From: Shouchella oshimensis
Lineage (GTDB): Bacteria > Bacillota > Bacilli > Bacillales > Bacillaceae_D
NCBI RefSeq assembly: GCF_002019765.1
Contig: NZ_KV917380.1
Coordinates: 1,755,858-1,819,857, forward strand
Length of the DNA stretch: 64,000 nucleotides
Reading direction: 5' to 3'
Below, in pieces: positions 54,483 through 64,000 of this stretch. The stretch's first letter is position 1. Every line of letters starts with the position of its first letter. Position numbers and translations under genes: made by a program. The notes beneath the pieces were generated by a model, which made no database searches, had not been told where the DNA came from, and was given only the letters and a program-made list of their open reading frames with translations.

Positions 54483-56672
54483 ATGTCAAAAATGCGAATT
54501 CATGAATACGCAAAAGCAAATAATGTTCAAAGCAAACAATTAATCGAAAAGCTAAAAGCGATGGGTGAAACTGTGTCAAACCATATGTCGACTGTGGAAG
54601 AGGAGACATTAAAGAAAGCCAACCAACAAGTACAGGCTTCTGGAGGAAATGGAGATCAAAAAAGTATGAACAAAAAAACAGATGATCGACCGAACGATAA
54701 AAAACCAGCAGGCCAAGAACAGCGCGGCGCGCAAAAGCAAGGAAACGCGACTCAAGGTGGAAACCGTGGTCCAAATAACCGTGCCCAAGGGCAAGGAAAT
54801 CGTCCTGGTGGTGGCGGAAACCGCAATCAAGGACGACCTGGAAATAACAACCGACGTAATCAAGGTCGTGGGAAGAAACGTGGCGGACCACAAAACCGTC
54901 CAAATCACCAACAAATGCCTTTACCTGAAAAAATTATGATTTCAGGTAGCTTAAGTGTAAGTGAGCTTGCAGCGAAACTACACCGTGAAGCATCTGAACT
55001 AATTAAAAAACTAATGAAGCTTGGTGTAATGGCCACTATCAATCAAGAACTCGATAAAGATACAATCGAATTACTTGCTGCCGATTACGGCGTAGCGGTG
55101 GAAGAAGAAGTGTTTGTGGATGAACTTGATATTGAGCTATATGATAGCGAAGATAAAGAAGAAGAACTGCAAGAGCGTCCGCCAGTTGTCACCATCATGG
55201 GTCACGTTGACCACGGGAAAACGACATTACTTGATTCTATTCGTAATACAAAAGTAACAGCAGGTGAAGCTGGTGGTATTACCCAGCATATCGGCGCGTA
55301 TCAAATTGAGCAAAACAATAAAAAGATTACGTTCTTAGATACACCTGGACACGCCGCATTTACAACGATGCGTGCACGTGGTGCGCAAGTAACCGATATT
55401 GCAATTATTGTTGTAGCAGCTGATGATGGTGTAATGCCACAAACAAAAGAAGCGATTAGTCACGCAAAAGCAGCAGAAGTACCAATTATTATCGCTGTTA
55501 ATAAAATGGATAAAGAAACTGCCAATCCTGACCGTGTTATGCAAGAATTAACAGAATACGAACTTGTGCCAGAAGCTTGGGGCGGGGATACTATTTTTGT
55601 TAACGTATCCGCATTGAATGGAGACGGCATTGACGAGTTGATCGAAATGATTCTACTTGTTTCAGAAGTAGAAGAGCTAAAAGCAAATCCTGATAAGCTT
55701 GCTACAGGTACTGTTGTTGAAGCACAGCTTGACAAAGGTCGTGGCCCTGTGGCAACACTTCTTGTTCAAAGTGGTACGTTAAACGTTGGAGATGCGGTTG
55801 TTGTCGGCAGCACATTCGGTCGTGTCCGTGCATTGGTAAATGATCTTGGTCGCCGTGTGAAAACGGTTGGTCCGTCTGCGCCAGTCGAGATAACAGGGTT
55901 AAATGAAGTTCCACAAGCAGGCGATCGTTTCCAAGCATTTAAAGACGAGAAAAAAGCGCGCCAGGTTGGTGAAGGCTTAATGGCTCGTTTCCGTGAACAA
56001 AACTTGTCTGAAACATCAAAAGTCAGCTTAGATGATCTCTTTAATCAAATCCAACAAGGGGATATTAAAGATATTAATGTCATCATTAAAGCGGACGTTC
56101 AAGGGTCTGTTGAAGCAATGAAAGGATCACTTGAAAAAATTGATGTCGCTGGCGTAAAAGTGAATATCATTCATACAGGCGCTGGTGCTATTACCGAGTC
56201 GGATATTATTTTAGCTTCTGCATCAAATGCCATCGTTATCGGTTTTAATGTTCGTCCTGATGTTAATGCGAAGCGAGTAGCTGAAGCCGAAAATGTAGAT
56301 ATTCGTCTACACCGTGTTATTTACAACGCAATTGATGAAATTGAACAAGCGATGAAAGGTGCACTTGACCCTGAGTTTGAAGAAAAAGTCATTGGTCAGG
56401 TAGAGGTGCGTACAACGTTCAAAGTATCGAAAATCGGTACCATTGCAGGTTCGTATGTAACGGAAGGGAAAATTACCCGTAACTCTGCTGTTCGCTTAAT
56501 CCGTGACGGAATTGTTGTGTATGAAGGTGAACTGAACGCATTAAAACGCTTTAAAGATGATGCGAAAGAAGTTGCTGCAGGTTATGAATGTGGTATTACC
56601 CTTGAGAAGTTTAACGACATTAAAGAAGGCGACATTATTGAAGCCTACGTGATGGAAGAAGTTAAGCGCTAA
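54483..56672 (+). CDS. infB: Translation initiation factor IF-2
   Basis: IF-2 places fMet-tRNA on the 30S subunit. ATG 54483 ([15 protein letters not shown]) is 7 bases after GGAGG; ATG 54477 is too close. The 729-residue protein has an N-terminal IF2_N helix, a Gly/Asn/Arg/Gln-rich linker (about 55-140), a second IF2_N domain, the GTPase domain (GHVDHGKT near 239, [13 protein letters not shown]) and the C-terminal domains. The linker is low-complexity as in Bacillus. Confidence 0.98.
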   Translation: MSKMRIHEYAKANNVQSKQLIEKLKAMGETVSNHMSTVEEETLKKANQQVQASGGNGDQKSMNKKTDDRPNDKKPAGQEQRGAQKQGNATQGGNRGPNNRAQGQGNRPGGGGNRNQGRPGNNNRRNQGRGKKRGGPQNRPNHQQMPLPEKIMISGSLSVSELAAKLHREASELIKKLMKLGVMATINQELDKDTIELLAADYGVAVEEEVFVDELDIELYDSEDKEEELQERPPVVTIMGHVDHGKTTLLDSIRNTKVTAGEAGGITQHIGAYQIEQNNKKITFLDTPGHAAFTTMRARGAQVTDIAIIVVAADDGVMPQTKEAISHAKAAEVPIIIAVNKMDKETANPDRVMQELTEYELVPEAWGGDTIFVNVSALNGDGIDELIEMILLVSEVEELKANPDKLATGTVVEAQLDKGRGPVATLLVQSGTLNVGDAVVVGSTFGRVRALVNDLGRRVKTVGPSAPVEITGLNEVPQAGDRFQAFKDEKKARQVGEGLMARFREQNLSETSKVSLDDLFNQIQQGDIKDINVIIKADVQGSVEAMKGSLEKIDVAGVKVNIIHTGAGAITESDIILASASNAIVIGFNVRPDVNAKRVAEAENVDIRLHRVIYNAIDEIEQAMKGALDPEFEEKVIGQVEVRTTFKVSKIGTIAGSYVTEGKITRNSAVRLIRDGIVVYEGELNALKRFKDDAKEVAAGYECGITLEKFNDIKEGDIIEAYVMEEVKR

Positions 56673-56953
56673 TGCACGTAGCGGTTGTCCGTTGTGAATG
56701 CTTTATCTTTATGGCGCAGTCATTAAAGGATAAACGATCTGTTGTTAAAAGCATTGTAACGAGAATGCGGCAACGTTTAAATGTTAGTGTTGCAGAAACT
56801 GACCATCAAAATGTATGGCAGCGAGCAGAACTAACCATCGCGGCAGTGAGTTCATCTAAACAAAGCGTTGAAACAGAACTGCAAAAAGCCCTCGATCTTC
56901 TTGATCGGCATGACGAGGCAGAGCGTACTTTAACCGACTGGGAATGGGTTTAA
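56672..56953 (+). CDS. ylxP: DUF503-family protein YlxP
   Basis: The 93-residue protein contains the family pattern FMAQSLKDKRSVVKSIVTRMRQRLNVSVAETDHQNVWQRAELTIAAV. In some bacteria YlxP-type proteins are linked to 30S maturation together with RbfA. It starts one base into the infB stop region and precedes rbfA. Confidence 0.93.
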   Translation: MHVAVVRCECFIFMAQSLKDKRSVVKSIVTRMRQRLNVSVAETDHQNVWQRAELTIAAVSSSKQSVETELQKALDLLDRHDEAERTLTDWEWV

Positions 56954-57037
56954 TCTGTCCTAAAAAAGGGCACTCCATGGAAGTAGGATCGAATCAAACG
57001 GATTTGATGAATAGTCAGATTGATAGAGGTGAAAGTC

Positions 57038-57394
57038 ATGGCGAACAATCGTGCTGAACGAGTTGGTGAACAAATCAAGAAAGAACTTAGCGACATTCTT
57101 CTACGTGAAATTAAAGATCCACGAGTTAAATTTGTCACCATAACAGGTGTTGATGTAACTGGTGATCTTCAACAAGCAACGGCTTTTATTACCATTCTTG
57201 GTGATGAAGAAGAACAAAAAGCAACGCTTGCTGGATTAGAAAAGGCAAAAGGGTTTATCCGTTCAGAGATCGGAAAAAGAATCCGTCTTCGAAAAACGCC
57301 AGAGCTAAGTTTTTCAATTGATGAATCAATTCAGTACGGAAATCGAATTGAGTCGCTTTTACGAGAAGTCAAAAGCGATAACGAAAGTCAGTAA
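57038..57394 (+). CDS. rbfA: 30S ribosome-binding factor RbfA
   Basis: RbfA assists late 16S rRNA maturation. ATG 57038 ([17 protein letters not shown]) follows AGAGGTG. The 118 residues have the KH-like pattern [21 protein letters not shown] and [18 protein letters not shown]. Last gene of the rimP-infB group before truB. Confidence 0.97.
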   Translation: MANNRAERVGEQIKKELSDILLREIKDPRVKFVTITGVDVTGDLQQATAFITILGDEEEQKATLAGLEKAKGFIRSEIGKRIRLRKTPELSFSIDESIQYGNRIESLLREVKSDNESQ

Positions 57395-57463
57395 AAAAAG
57401 TGGGGGTGGCAAACATTGCTATCCTCATTTTTTACATAACTTTAAGCGAAGGGAATCGTCTTA

Positions 57464-58381
57464 ATGGATGCAGGAATAGTAGCTTTGTATAAACCAAGGG
57501 GAATGACATCACACGACTGCGTGAATCGTATTCGTCGGTTGTACAAAACAAAGAAAGTTGGTCACACAGGGACCCTAGACCCAGAAGTTGATGGGGTACT
57601 GCCTATTTGTATTGGCAAAGCGACAAAAGTGGCTGAGTATATGTCTGACTTCGATAAAACCTATAAAGGAGACGTTACATTAGGATTTACGACGACGACT
57701 GAGGATGCTTATGGAGAAGTAGTAGAACAACGTCCTGTTCTCCAATCTGTCTCCAAGAGCCAAATCGAAGCAGCCCTCACACAATTTCAAGGTGCTATCA
57801 TGCAAACGCCTCCTTATTATTCGGCTGTTAAAGTAAATGGGAAAAGATTGTATGAATATGCAAGGAAAGGTATTGAAGTAGATAGACCGACGAGGCAAGT
57901 GAACATTCATGAGCTAACCTTAACACATGTAGAAGAAGCGAAGGATGACACCCAACGTTTTTCTTTTCATGTACGCTGCAGTAAAGGTACGTATGTACGT
58001 ACGTTAGCAGTGGATATTGGTGATCTGCTTGGTTTCCCTGCCCATATGTCTTCTTTAACTAGGACGGCTTCCGGCTCATTTGAGCTAGCCAACACCATCA
58101 CCTTTGAAACGTTAGAGAATCTAACGTTAGAAGAACGGTACGAGAAGCTGTTACCGTTTGATCATGCGCTAACAAACTTTCCAAGAAGAACGGCTGACCG
58201 TACTCTCGAAGAACGAATAAAAAATGGCGCTGTACTAGCGAACGAAGACCAAATTTTTGGAGACACGCGTTTTTTATTTTATAATGAGGATGGAGAATGT
58301 CTAGCGCTTTATCAACCTCACCCGACAAAAGAAGGATTGATAAAGCCAGTAAAGCTTTTCTCTCAGGCAGCAGGACTTTAG
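57464..58381 (+). CDS. truB: tRNA pseudouridine-55 synthase TruB
   Basis: TruB forms pseudouridine 55 in the tRNA T loop. The 305-residue enzyme has GIVALYKPRGMTSHD and the catalytic KVGHTGTLDPEVDGVLP with Asp39. These are followed by YSAVKVNGKRLYEYAR and KGTYVRTLAVDIG. It complements TrmFO, which modifies the adjacent U54. Confidence 0.97.
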   Translation: MDAGIVALYKPRGMTSHDCVNRIRRLYKTKKVGHTGTLDPEVDGVLPICIGKATKVAEYMSDFDKTYKGDVTLGFTTTTEDAYGEVVEQRPVLQSVSKSQIEAALTQFQGAIMQTPPYYSAVKVNGKRLYEYARKGIEVDRPTRQVNIHELTLTHVEEAKDDTQRFSFHVRCSKGTYVRTLAVDIGDLLGFPAHMSSLTRTASGSFELANTITFETLENLTLEERYEKLLPFDHALTNFPRRTADRTLEERIKNGAVLANEDQIFGDTRFLFYNEDGECLALYQPHPTKEGLIKPVKLFSQAAGL

Positions 58382-58393
58382 GAGGCTTATGGA

Positions 58394-59350
58394 ATGAAGC
58401 TTATAAAAATTGATTTAGATCATATGAATAAACAAGAGTGGACGAGAGAAGCCACTCGTTCTGTTCTGGCAATAGGGTATTTTGATGGTGTTCATAAAGG
58501 GCATCAAACTGTTATAAAAAAAGCAATAAACGAAGCAAACGTACGAGGAATTGAAGCAGCAGTTATGACGTTCTTCCCTCATCCTAAAGAGGTTCTTGGA
58601 AATCCAGAAGTGCCTATGCGCTATTTAACTCCATTTGATTCAAAGATTGAGCGCTTAAAAGCTCTTGGTGTCGACAGAATTTATGCGGTTCGTTTCACGC
58701 CATCATTTTCTAAGTTAACACCGCAGCAATTTGTCGATGACTTTATTGTTTCCCTTCAGGTTGAGCATGTCGTTGCAGGGTTTGATTTTACATATGGTAT
58801 AAAAGGTGCTGGAACGATGGAGCAGCTCGGCGCCTATGCAAACAAGCGCTTCACATATAGTACAATCCAAAAAGTAACGGATGAAGACGAAAAAATTTCA
58901 TCGACACGTATTCGCCAAGAATTGGAGGAAGGCAACGTTCAAAAAGCATCATTTCTTCTTGGTTATCCTTATAAAGTAAAAGGAGAGGTCATCCATGGCG
59001 ATGCAAGGGGACGTTTACTTGGCTTCCCGACTGCAAACGTGAGTGCTGCTGATCGCTATCATATACCGAAAACCGGTGTATATGTTGTTGCGTTTTATGT
59101 AAAGGGGAACAAGTATAACGGTATGGCTAATGTTGGTTACAAGCCGACTTTTGTAGACAATCTACCAGAACCAAGTGTGGAAGTGAATCTTTTTCATTTT
59201 GCTGAGGATATTTATGGAGAAATAGTTGAAGTGGAGTTCCTTAAGTGGATTCGAGCAGAACAGAAGTTTAACGGTATTGATGAGATCAAAGCTCAGCTCA
59301 CCCGTGACAAAGAAACGAGTTTGCGATGGCTTGAGGAGAACATCCACTAA
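58394..59350 (+). CDS. ribF: Bifunctional riboflavin kinase/FAD synthetase
   Basis: RibF (RibC in B. subtilis) makes FMN and FAD. The 318-residue protein has the N-terminal FAD synthetase fold (LAIGYFDGVHKGHQTVI, FFPHPKEVL, FTYGIKGAGT, ISSTRIRQ) and the C-terminal kinase (VIHGDARGRLLGFPTANVS, YNGMANVGYKPTF). It follows truB by 12 bp with AGGAGG. Confidence 0.97.
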   Translation: MKLIKIDLDHMNKQEWTREATRSVLAIGYFDGVHKGHQTVIKKAINEANVRGIEAAVMTFFPHPKEVLGNPEVPMRYLTPFDSKIERLKALGVDRIYAVRFTPSFSKLTPQQFVDDFIVSLQVEHVVAGFDFTYGIKGAGTMEQLGAYANKRFTYSTIQKVTDEDEKISSTRIRQELEEGNVQKASFLLGYPYKVKGEVIHGDARGRLLGFPTANVSAADRYHIPKTGVYVVAFYVKGNKYNGMANVGYKPTFVDNLPEPSVEVNLFHFAEDIYGEIVEVEFLKWIRAEQKFNGIDEIKAQLTRDKETSLRWLEENIH

Positions 59351-59355
59351 AGCAC

Positions 59356-59384
59356 TTGCATTTTTACGAGCAACCGTCTATAAT
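59356..59384 (+). promoter_or_regulatory. Sigma-A promoter of rpsO
   Basis: TTGCAT (59356-59361), 17 bases, perfect TATAAT (59379-59384). Confidence 0.8.
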
Positions 59385-59390
59385 AACTAA

Positions 59391-59480
59391 TGTTCGCTGA
59401 AGTTTTCAGTGGACAGCCCGCTTCTTGGCAAAGCGATTCACCAACGTTTGCTCGGAAACTAGGGTTACATTACAAGGAGG
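59391..59480 (+). promoter_or_regulatory. Structured 5' leader of rpsO (S15 leader-like)
   Basis: Two hairpins: CTGAA/TTCAG with loop GTT, extendable by wobble pairs (59397-59401 with 59405-59409), and CGCTT/AAGCG (59419-59423 with 59431-59435). S15 represses its own mRNA in several bacteria through such leaders; that role is inferred here. Confidence 0.5.
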
Positions 59481-59488
59481 TGGCTCTA

Positions 59489-59758
59489 ATGGCTTTAACA
59501 CAAGAGCGTAAAAATGAACTAATTGCAGACTTCAAAACACACGACACGGACACTGGTTCTCCAGAAGTTCAAGTGGCGATTTTAACAGAGCAAATTAATT
59601 CATTAAACGATCATTTACGTACACACAAGAAAGATCACCACTCACGTCGCGGTCTTTTGAAAATGGTTGGACAACGTCGTAATTTGTTAACGTATTTGCG
59701 TAAAAAAGATGTTACGCGTTACCGTAACTTAGTTGACAAACTTGGCTTACGTCGATAA
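59489..59758 (+). CDS. rpsO: 30S ribosomal protein S15
   Basis: ATG 59489 ([18 protein letters not shown]) follows AAGGAGG and gives the standard 89 residues. Signatures [17 protein letters not shown] and [19 protein letters not shown] are present. It has its own promoter and terminator. Confidence 0.98.
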   Translation: MALTQERKNELIADFKTHDTDTGSPEVQVAILTEQINSLNDHLRTHKKDHHSRRGLLKMVGQRRNLLTYLRKKDVTRYRNLVDKLGLRR

Positions 59759-59766
59759 GGTTTGTA

Positions 59767-59796
59767 AAAGCGGGGGATGTTCTCCCGCTTTTTTCT
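59767..59796 (+). terminator. Terminator after rpsO
   Basis: Stem AAGCGGG / CCCGCTT (59768-59774 with 59784-59790) followed by TTTT. Confidence 0.88.
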
Positions 59797-59829
59797 TCAT
59801 GTGAAAAACAATGGAATCTAAAAAACATT

Positions 59830-59878
59830 GAAACAGCTGTAATTCGCTCTTTTAAACTTAGGCTGTTTCGGTCATAAT
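59830..59878 (+). promoter_or_regulatory. pnp upstream region: inverted repeat and -10 box
   Basis: GAAACAGC (59830-59837) and GCTGTTTC (59862-59869) form an 8-bp inverted repeat just upstream of a -10-like CATAAT (59873-59878). The -35 is weak (TTTAAA, 59851-59856, spacing 16). The right arm lies inside the promoter spacer, so it could be an operator. Confidence 0.4.
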
Positions 59879-59922
59879 AAAGAATGAGAATTTTTTTAGA
59901 TGTACGAGAGGAGTACACATAC

Positions 59923-62064
59923 ATGGATCAAGAACGTCACGAGTTTACAATCAACTGGGCTGGACGTACGTTCAGCGTTGAAGTTGGTCAACTCGCAAAA
60001 CAAGCAAATGGTGCAGTTCTTGTCCGTTATGGTGAGACTGCGGTTTTATCGACAGCAACAGCGTCGAAGGAACCTAAAGATCTACCATTCTTTCCACTAA
60101 CGGTCAATTATGAAGAACGTTTATATGCAGCAGGAAAAATACCAGGAGGGTTCATTAAACGTGAAGGGCGTCCAAGTGAACAAGCGATCTTAACAAGTCG
60201 TTTAATTGATCGTCCCATTCGTCCATTATTCCCCGATGGGTTTCGAAATGAAGTACAAGTCATTAGCATCGTCATGAGTTCTGATCAAAGCGCATCGTCT
60301 GAAATGGCTGCAATGATTGGTTCATCTCTTGCTTTATCTGTTTCAGATATTCCTTTCGGTGGCCCAATTGCTGGGGTAACGGTTGGTCGTATTAATGGTG
60401 AATTTATTATGAACCCTACTCCTGCTCAATTAGCAGAGAGTGATATTGAACTAATTGTTGCTGGTACTAAAGAAGCCATTAATATGGTTGAAGCAGGTGC
60501 AAAAGAAGTACCTGAAGAAGTGATGTTGGAAGCGATTCTAGCTGGTCATGAAAATATTAAAGAAATGATTGCGTTCCAAGAAAAAATTGTGGAAGCATGT
60601 GGAAAAGAAAAAAGCGAGCTGAAATTAAAAACATTTGATGCTGAGCTAGAAAATGCCCTTAGAGAAACTGTAGAGGCGCAAATTAAAGAAGCTGTTCGTG
60701 TGGAAGAAAAGCACGCTCGTCAAGATGCGATTGACGCTGTTATTAAAGCACAAGTAGAGCGTTATGAAGAAGACGAAACAGTTGAAGTAAGTGAAGTCAA
60801 AGGCATTTTACAAATGTTTGTAAAAGAAGAAGTTCGTCGTCTTATTACTGTTGATAAGGTTCGTCCTGATGGTCGCGGTGTAGACGAAATTCGCCCACTT
60901 GATTCACAGATTCATATGCTGCCACGTACACATGGTTCAGGTTTGTTTACACGTGGACAAACTCAAGCGTTAAGCATTTGTACTTTAGGTGCATTAGGGG
61001 ATGTTCAGATTTTGGACGGCCTTGGCATTGAAGAAACGAAGCGTTTTATGCACCATTATAATTTCCCGCAATTTAGCGTTGGTGAAACAGGTCCTATTCG
61101 GGCTCCTGGACGTCGTGAAATTGGACACGGTGCATTAGGTGAACGAGCGCTTGAGCAAGTGATTCCTTCAGAGCAGGAGTTTCCTTACACGATCCGTCTT
61201 GTGTCAGAAGTGCTTGAATCAAACGGTTCAACGTCGCAAGCAAGTATTTGTGCGAGTACTCTTGCGATGATGGATGCTGGCGTTCCAATTAAAGCACCAG
61301 TAGCAGGTATCGCAATGGGTCTTGTGAAGCAAGGCGACCATATGACTGTCCTAACAGATATTCAAGGGATGGAAGATGCCTTAGGCGACATGGACTTTAA
61401 AGTAGCAGGTACAGCAACTGGTATTACTGCATTACAAATGGATATCAAAATTTCTGGTATAAACCGAGAAGTACTTGAACAAGCCCTTGAGCAAGCAAAA
61501 CAAGGTCGCTTGAAAATTCTTGATAATATGTTAACGGCTATTCAAGAACCACGTAAAGAACTTTCGGACTATGCACCGAAAATTTTAACATTAGCCATTA
61601 ATCCTGATAAGATTCGTGATGTGATTGGGCCAAGTGGGAAAGTCATCAATAAGATTATTGAAGAAACAAATGTAAAGATTGACATCGAACAGGATGGCAC
61701 GGTTTACATTTCTTCCCTTGACGCTGAGATGAATCGAAAAGCAAAACAAATTATTGAAGACCTTGTACGTGAAGTTGAAGTTGGAAAGACGTATACAGGT
61801 AAAGTAAAGCGAATTGAAAAATTCGGTGCGTTCCTTGAAATTTTCAAAGGCAAAGATGGTTTACTGCATATTTCACAAATTGCGGAAGAACGAGTAAACA
61901 AAGTTGAGGACATCTTAAAATTAGGTGATGAGCTCGACGTTCGTGTAACGGAAATTGATAATCAAGGTCGTGTTAACTTGTCTCGCAAAGTTCTTTTAAA
62001 GGAACAGCGTGAGAAAGAAGAGAAAGCTCAAGAAGAACAATCAAACGAGCAAGAACAGTCGTAA
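59923..62064 (+). CDS. pnp: Polyribonucleotide nucleotidyltransferase (PNPase)
   Basis: PNPase degrades RNA from the 3' end using phosphate. ATG 59923 ([15 protein letters not shown]) follows GAGAGGAG; an in-frame ATG at 59884 lacks a site. The 713 residues carry two RNase PH domains ([53 protein letters not shown]), then a KH domain ([21 protein letters not shown]) and an S1 domain ([15 protein letters not shown]). The C-terminus is Glu/Gln-rich. Confidence 0.98.
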   Translation: MDQERHEFTINWAGRTFSVEVGQLAKQANGAVLVRYGETAVLSTATASKEPKDLPFFPLTVNYEERLYAAGKIPGGFIKREGRPSEQAILTSRLIDRPIRPLFPDGFRNEVQVISIVMSSDQSASSEMAAMIGSSLALSVSDIPFGGPIAGVTVGRINGEFIMNPTPAQLAESDIELIVAGTKEAINMVEAGAKEVPEEVMLEAILAGHENIKEMIAFQEKIVEACGKEKSELKLKTFDAELENALRETVEAQIKEAVRVEEKHARQDAIDAVIKAQVERYEEDETVEVSEVKGILQMFVKEEVRRLITVDKVRPDGRGVDEIRPLDSQIHMLPRTHGSGLFTRGQTQALSICTLGALGDVQILDGLGIEETKRFMHHYNFPQFSVGETGPIRAPGRREIGHGALGERALEQVIPSEQEFPYTIRLVSEVLESNGSTSQASICASTLAMMDAGVPIKAPVAGIAMGLVKQGDHMTVLTDIQGMEDALGDMDFKVAGTATGITALQMDIKISGINREVLEQALEQAKQGRLKILDNMLTAIQEPRKELSDYAPKILTLAINPDKIRDVIGPSGKVINKIIEETNVKIDIEQDGTVYISSLDAEMNRKAKQIIEDLVREVEVGKTYTGKVKRIEKFGAFLEIFKGKDGLLHISQIAEERVNKVEDILKLGDELDVRVTEIDNQGRVNLSRKVLLKEQREKEEKAQEEQSNEQEQS

Positions 62065-62070
62065 TAGATG

Positions 62071-62097
62071 GACTAGGAAAATTCCTAGTCTTTTTTG
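62071..62097 (+). terminator. Terminator after pnp
   Basis: A perfect stem GACTAGGA / TCCTAGTC (62071-62078 with 62083-62090) followed by TTTTTT. Confidence 0.88.
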
Positions 62098-62173
62098 TTT
62101 GCTCATTCTAGTTGCCCTTCTTAAAACATAGACATGCTAAGAGAAGCATTTCCATGGTTAAGGAGGGGAATAA

Positions 62174-63175
62174 ATGAAGCACAAAGTTATTCATGTTATC
62201 CTTTGTTCTATCGTTGTTATAGTAGCTCTTGTTGCAATCCAAAATCCATTTTCAAATCAATATGTAGAAACGGTTAAATTAAACGCATCGATGATGGTTG
62301 AAGCCATTGAAGATCCACTTTACGAAGCCATTCTTGAACACGCCAATAAAGTGAATATTCCGGCGATTGATGCGAGAATGGATCGTGTTTGGAAGGCAAT
62401 GCCTGGATACAATGGACTAGAGGTTGACGTTGAAAAATCCTATGATAAGATGAAAGAATCTGGCACATTTAACCAATCGATGTTGATCTTTAAAGATGCT
62501 AAGCCAGAGGTACATTTAAGTGATTTAGACCCTGCACCCATTTATCGAGGAGTGTCAGAGAAACCAATGACTGCCATGCTTATTAATGTGGCTTGGGGAA
62601 ATGAGTATATACCTGATATGCTTCAAACGCTTCGTCAGCACCAAGTCTATGCCACGTTCTTTTTAGATGGTTCTTGGGTAAAGAAAAATCCCCAATTAGC
62701 TGTGATGATAAAAGAAGAGGGACACGAGATTGGGAGTCATGCTTATTCCCACCCGCAAATGAGTAAACTAAGTATAGAAAAAATAGACGAAGAGCTAGAA
62801 AAAACAACAGAAGTAATTGAAGCAACAGTAGACGAAACACCTAAGTGGTTTGCCCCGCCTAGTGGTGATTATAATCAGCTTGTTGTTGATCGTGCTCATG
62901 CTCACGGTATGAATACGATTATGTGGACAGTCGATACGATTGATTGGAAGAAGCCTGAGGTTCAATCAATGGTCAATCGAGTTGTGCCAAAAATGGAAGC
63001 TGGATCAATGTTACTCATGCATCCAACGGAGTCATCATCACAAGGACTCGACGCGATGATAAAAGGGATCAAAGAGAAGAATTTACTAATAGGAACGGTT
63101 TCTGACTTGATGAGCGAAAACCGTTTACCGCGAAACATGGAAGTAGACATCAATGGGGGTTCAAGTAGTGATTAA
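62174..63175 (+). CDS. ylxY: YlxY-type polysaccharide deacetylase-like protein
   Basis: The 333-residue protein has an N-terminal signal/anchor (about 6-23) and a C-terminal NodB-like domain with the metal-binding HxxxH (SHAYSHPQM), WFAPPSGDYN and LLMHPTE. The first NodB motif, normally TFDDG with the catalytic Asp, reads LINVAWGNEY, so the base is missing. YlxY homologues sit at this place in spore-forming bacilli and are regarded as sporulation-associated. Deacetylase activity is doubtful. ATG 62174 follows AAGGAGGGG. Confidence 0.9.
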   Translation: MKHKVIHVILCSIVVIVALVAIQNPFSNQYVETVKLNASMMVEAIEDPLYEAILEHANKVNIPAIDARMDRVWKAMPGYNGLEVDVEKSYDKMKESGTFNQSMLIFKDAKPEVHLSDLDPAPIYRGVSEKPMTAMLINVAWGNEYIPDMLQTLRQHQVYATFFLDGSWVKKNPQLAVMIKEEGHEIGSHAYSHPQMSKLSIEKIDEELEKTTEVIEATVDETPKWFAPPSGDYNQLVVDRAHAHGMNTIMWTVDTIDWKKPEVQSMVNRVVPKMEAGSMLLMHPTESSSQGLDAMIKGIKEKNLLIGTVSDLMSENRLPRNMEVDINGGSSSD

Positions 63176-64000
63176 TAAAAGAGAGCTAAGTAACGGTGTA
63201 CGAATTATGGCTGAAAAAAATAATACAGTCCGTTCAGTAGCAATTGGCATATGGGTGAAAACAGGTTCTCGTAATGAAGACAATGAACAGAATGGTATTT
63301 CTCATTTTATTGAGCACATGTTGTTTAAAGGAACAAAAACGAGATCCCCACAAGAGATAGCAGAAGCTTTTGACCGTATAGGCGGACAAGTAAACGCCTT
63401 TACTGCAAAAGAATATACATGTTATTACGCCAAAGTGCTAGATGAACATGCCCACATTGCTGTAGACGTATTACAAGATATGTTTTTTCACTCTGTGTTC
63501 GACGAGCAAGAAATAGAACGAGAAAAAAATGTCGTGTTAGAAGAAATACGAATGGTAGAAGATACGCCAGACGACCTTGTTCATGAGCTGTTAAGTGAAG
63601 CATCGTTTGGTCAGTCGACTTTAGCAAACCCGATTTTAGGAACTGAAGAAACCCTTGCTAGCTTTACTAGAGAGCAAATTTTATCGTATATGGACAACTA
63701 CTATGTAGGTGAGCGTGTTGTGATCTCGGTAGCCGGTCATTATCAAGAAGATTTGCTAGCGCAATTAGAAGATACGTTTTCAGCTGTCCCTTCTGCTAAT
63801 AAGCAACACCAGACCCGGAAAGCCATGTTTCTTCCTGTACAAAAGCATTTGCAAAAAGAAACAGAGCAAGCTCACCTTTGCTTAGCCTATCCCGGTCTTG
63901 AAGTGGGCTCCGATCAAATGTTTAATTTAATTTTATTAAATAATGCTTTAGGTGGAAGTATGTCGAGTCGTTTGTTTCAAGAAATAAGGGAAGAGCGAGG
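63168..64000 (+). CDS. mlpA: M16 zinc protease, MlpA/YmxG type (partial)
   Basis: A GTG at 63168, behind GGGGG and overlapping the ylxY stop by 8 bases, opens a frame that runs off the window after about 277 codons. The sequence has the M16 inverted zinc motif HFIEH, with the partner glutamate in the EKNVVLEEIRMVED region about 75 residues later, and ends at the conserved LGGSMSSRLFQEIREER. B. subtilis has mlpA (ymxG), a processing-peptidase-like protease, after ylxY. The 3' end lies outside the window. Confidence 0.92.
   Translation, partial: MINKRELSNGVRIMAEKNNTVRSVAIGIWVKTGSRNEDNEQNGISHFIEHMLFKGTKTRSPQEIAEAFDRIGGQVNAFTAKEYTCYYAKVLDEHAHIAVDVLQDMFFHSVFDEQEIEREKNVVLEEIRMVEDTPDDLVHELLSEASFGQSTLANPILGTEETLASFTREQILSYMDNYYVGERVVISVAGHYQEDLLAQLEDTFSAVPSANKQHQTRKAMFLPVQKHLQKETEQAHLCLAYPGLEVGSDQMFNLILLNNALGGSMSSRLFQEIREER

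Noticed and set aside
54370-54939. Overlapping frames in the infB linker region
   Set aside because: Low-complexity Gly/Asn/Arg/Gln coding sequence leaves other frames open; none has a start site with a ribosome-binding site.

Overview
The window is a slice of a low-to-moderate GC Bacillota chromosome. Gene content and order follow the Bacillus subtilis rplS to mlpA segment almost gene for gene, so this is a member of the Bacillaceae. Differences point to a relative outside the B. subtilis group: a signal peptidase gene after rplS, a sulfite-exporter-type gene between rbgA and rnhB, a shortened ylqG-like gene and no ylqH. An alkaliphilic Bacillus-type lineage is possible but cannot be shown from this sequence. 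Nearly every gene lies on the plus strand; the clear exception is the membrane protein gene at 2346-3101. I see no tRNA or rRNA gene, CRISPR array, prophage or insertion sequence.

Layout. 1-157: tail of an arginyl-tRNA synthetase-like gene. 160-4860: rplS with promoter and leader, lepB, rbgA, a TSUP permease, rnhB, a YlqG-like protein and a 55-residue lysine-rich ORF. 4990-7072: sucCD (TCA cycle). 7157-15505: dprA, topA, trmFO and the xerC-hslV-hslU-codY operon. 15857-38584: the fla/che operon, from basal body and hook genes through the C-ring, export apparatus, flhF/flhG and chemotaxis genes to sigD and a swrB-like gene. 38590-41835: rpsB, tsf, pyrH, frr. 41945-52068: uppS, cdsA, dxr, rseP, proS, polC. 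52084-57394: the rimP-nusA-rnpM-ylxQ-infB-ylxP-rbfA operon. 57464-64000: truB, ribF, rpsO, pnp, ylxY and the start of an M16 protease gene.

The most unusual stretch is 34155-36919. Compared with the usual flhF-flhG-cheB-cheA-cheW-cheC-cheD order: (1) cheA and cheW are absent; (2) CheB has no receiver domain and consists only of the methylesterase domain; (3) FlhG keeps the N-terminal DQAxxLR motif known to activate FlhF and a FlhG-like C-terminal half, but its P-loop and switch motifs are gone; (4) FlhF keeps its P-loop but has DTPGD where DTAGR is expected. CheY, CheC, CheD, FliM, FliY and SigD look intact. This suggests a remodelled flagellar-placement and chemotaxis module in which phosphate and nucleotide switches have been removed, or in which the kinase is encoded elsewhere.

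Regulatory structure is also visible. There are strong sigma-A promoters with structured leaders before rplS, rpsB and rpsO, two tandem terminator-like hairpins between the rimP-nusA promoter and rimP, a terminator-like hairpin in the fla/che leader, and an inverted repeat bracketing the rpsB promoter.
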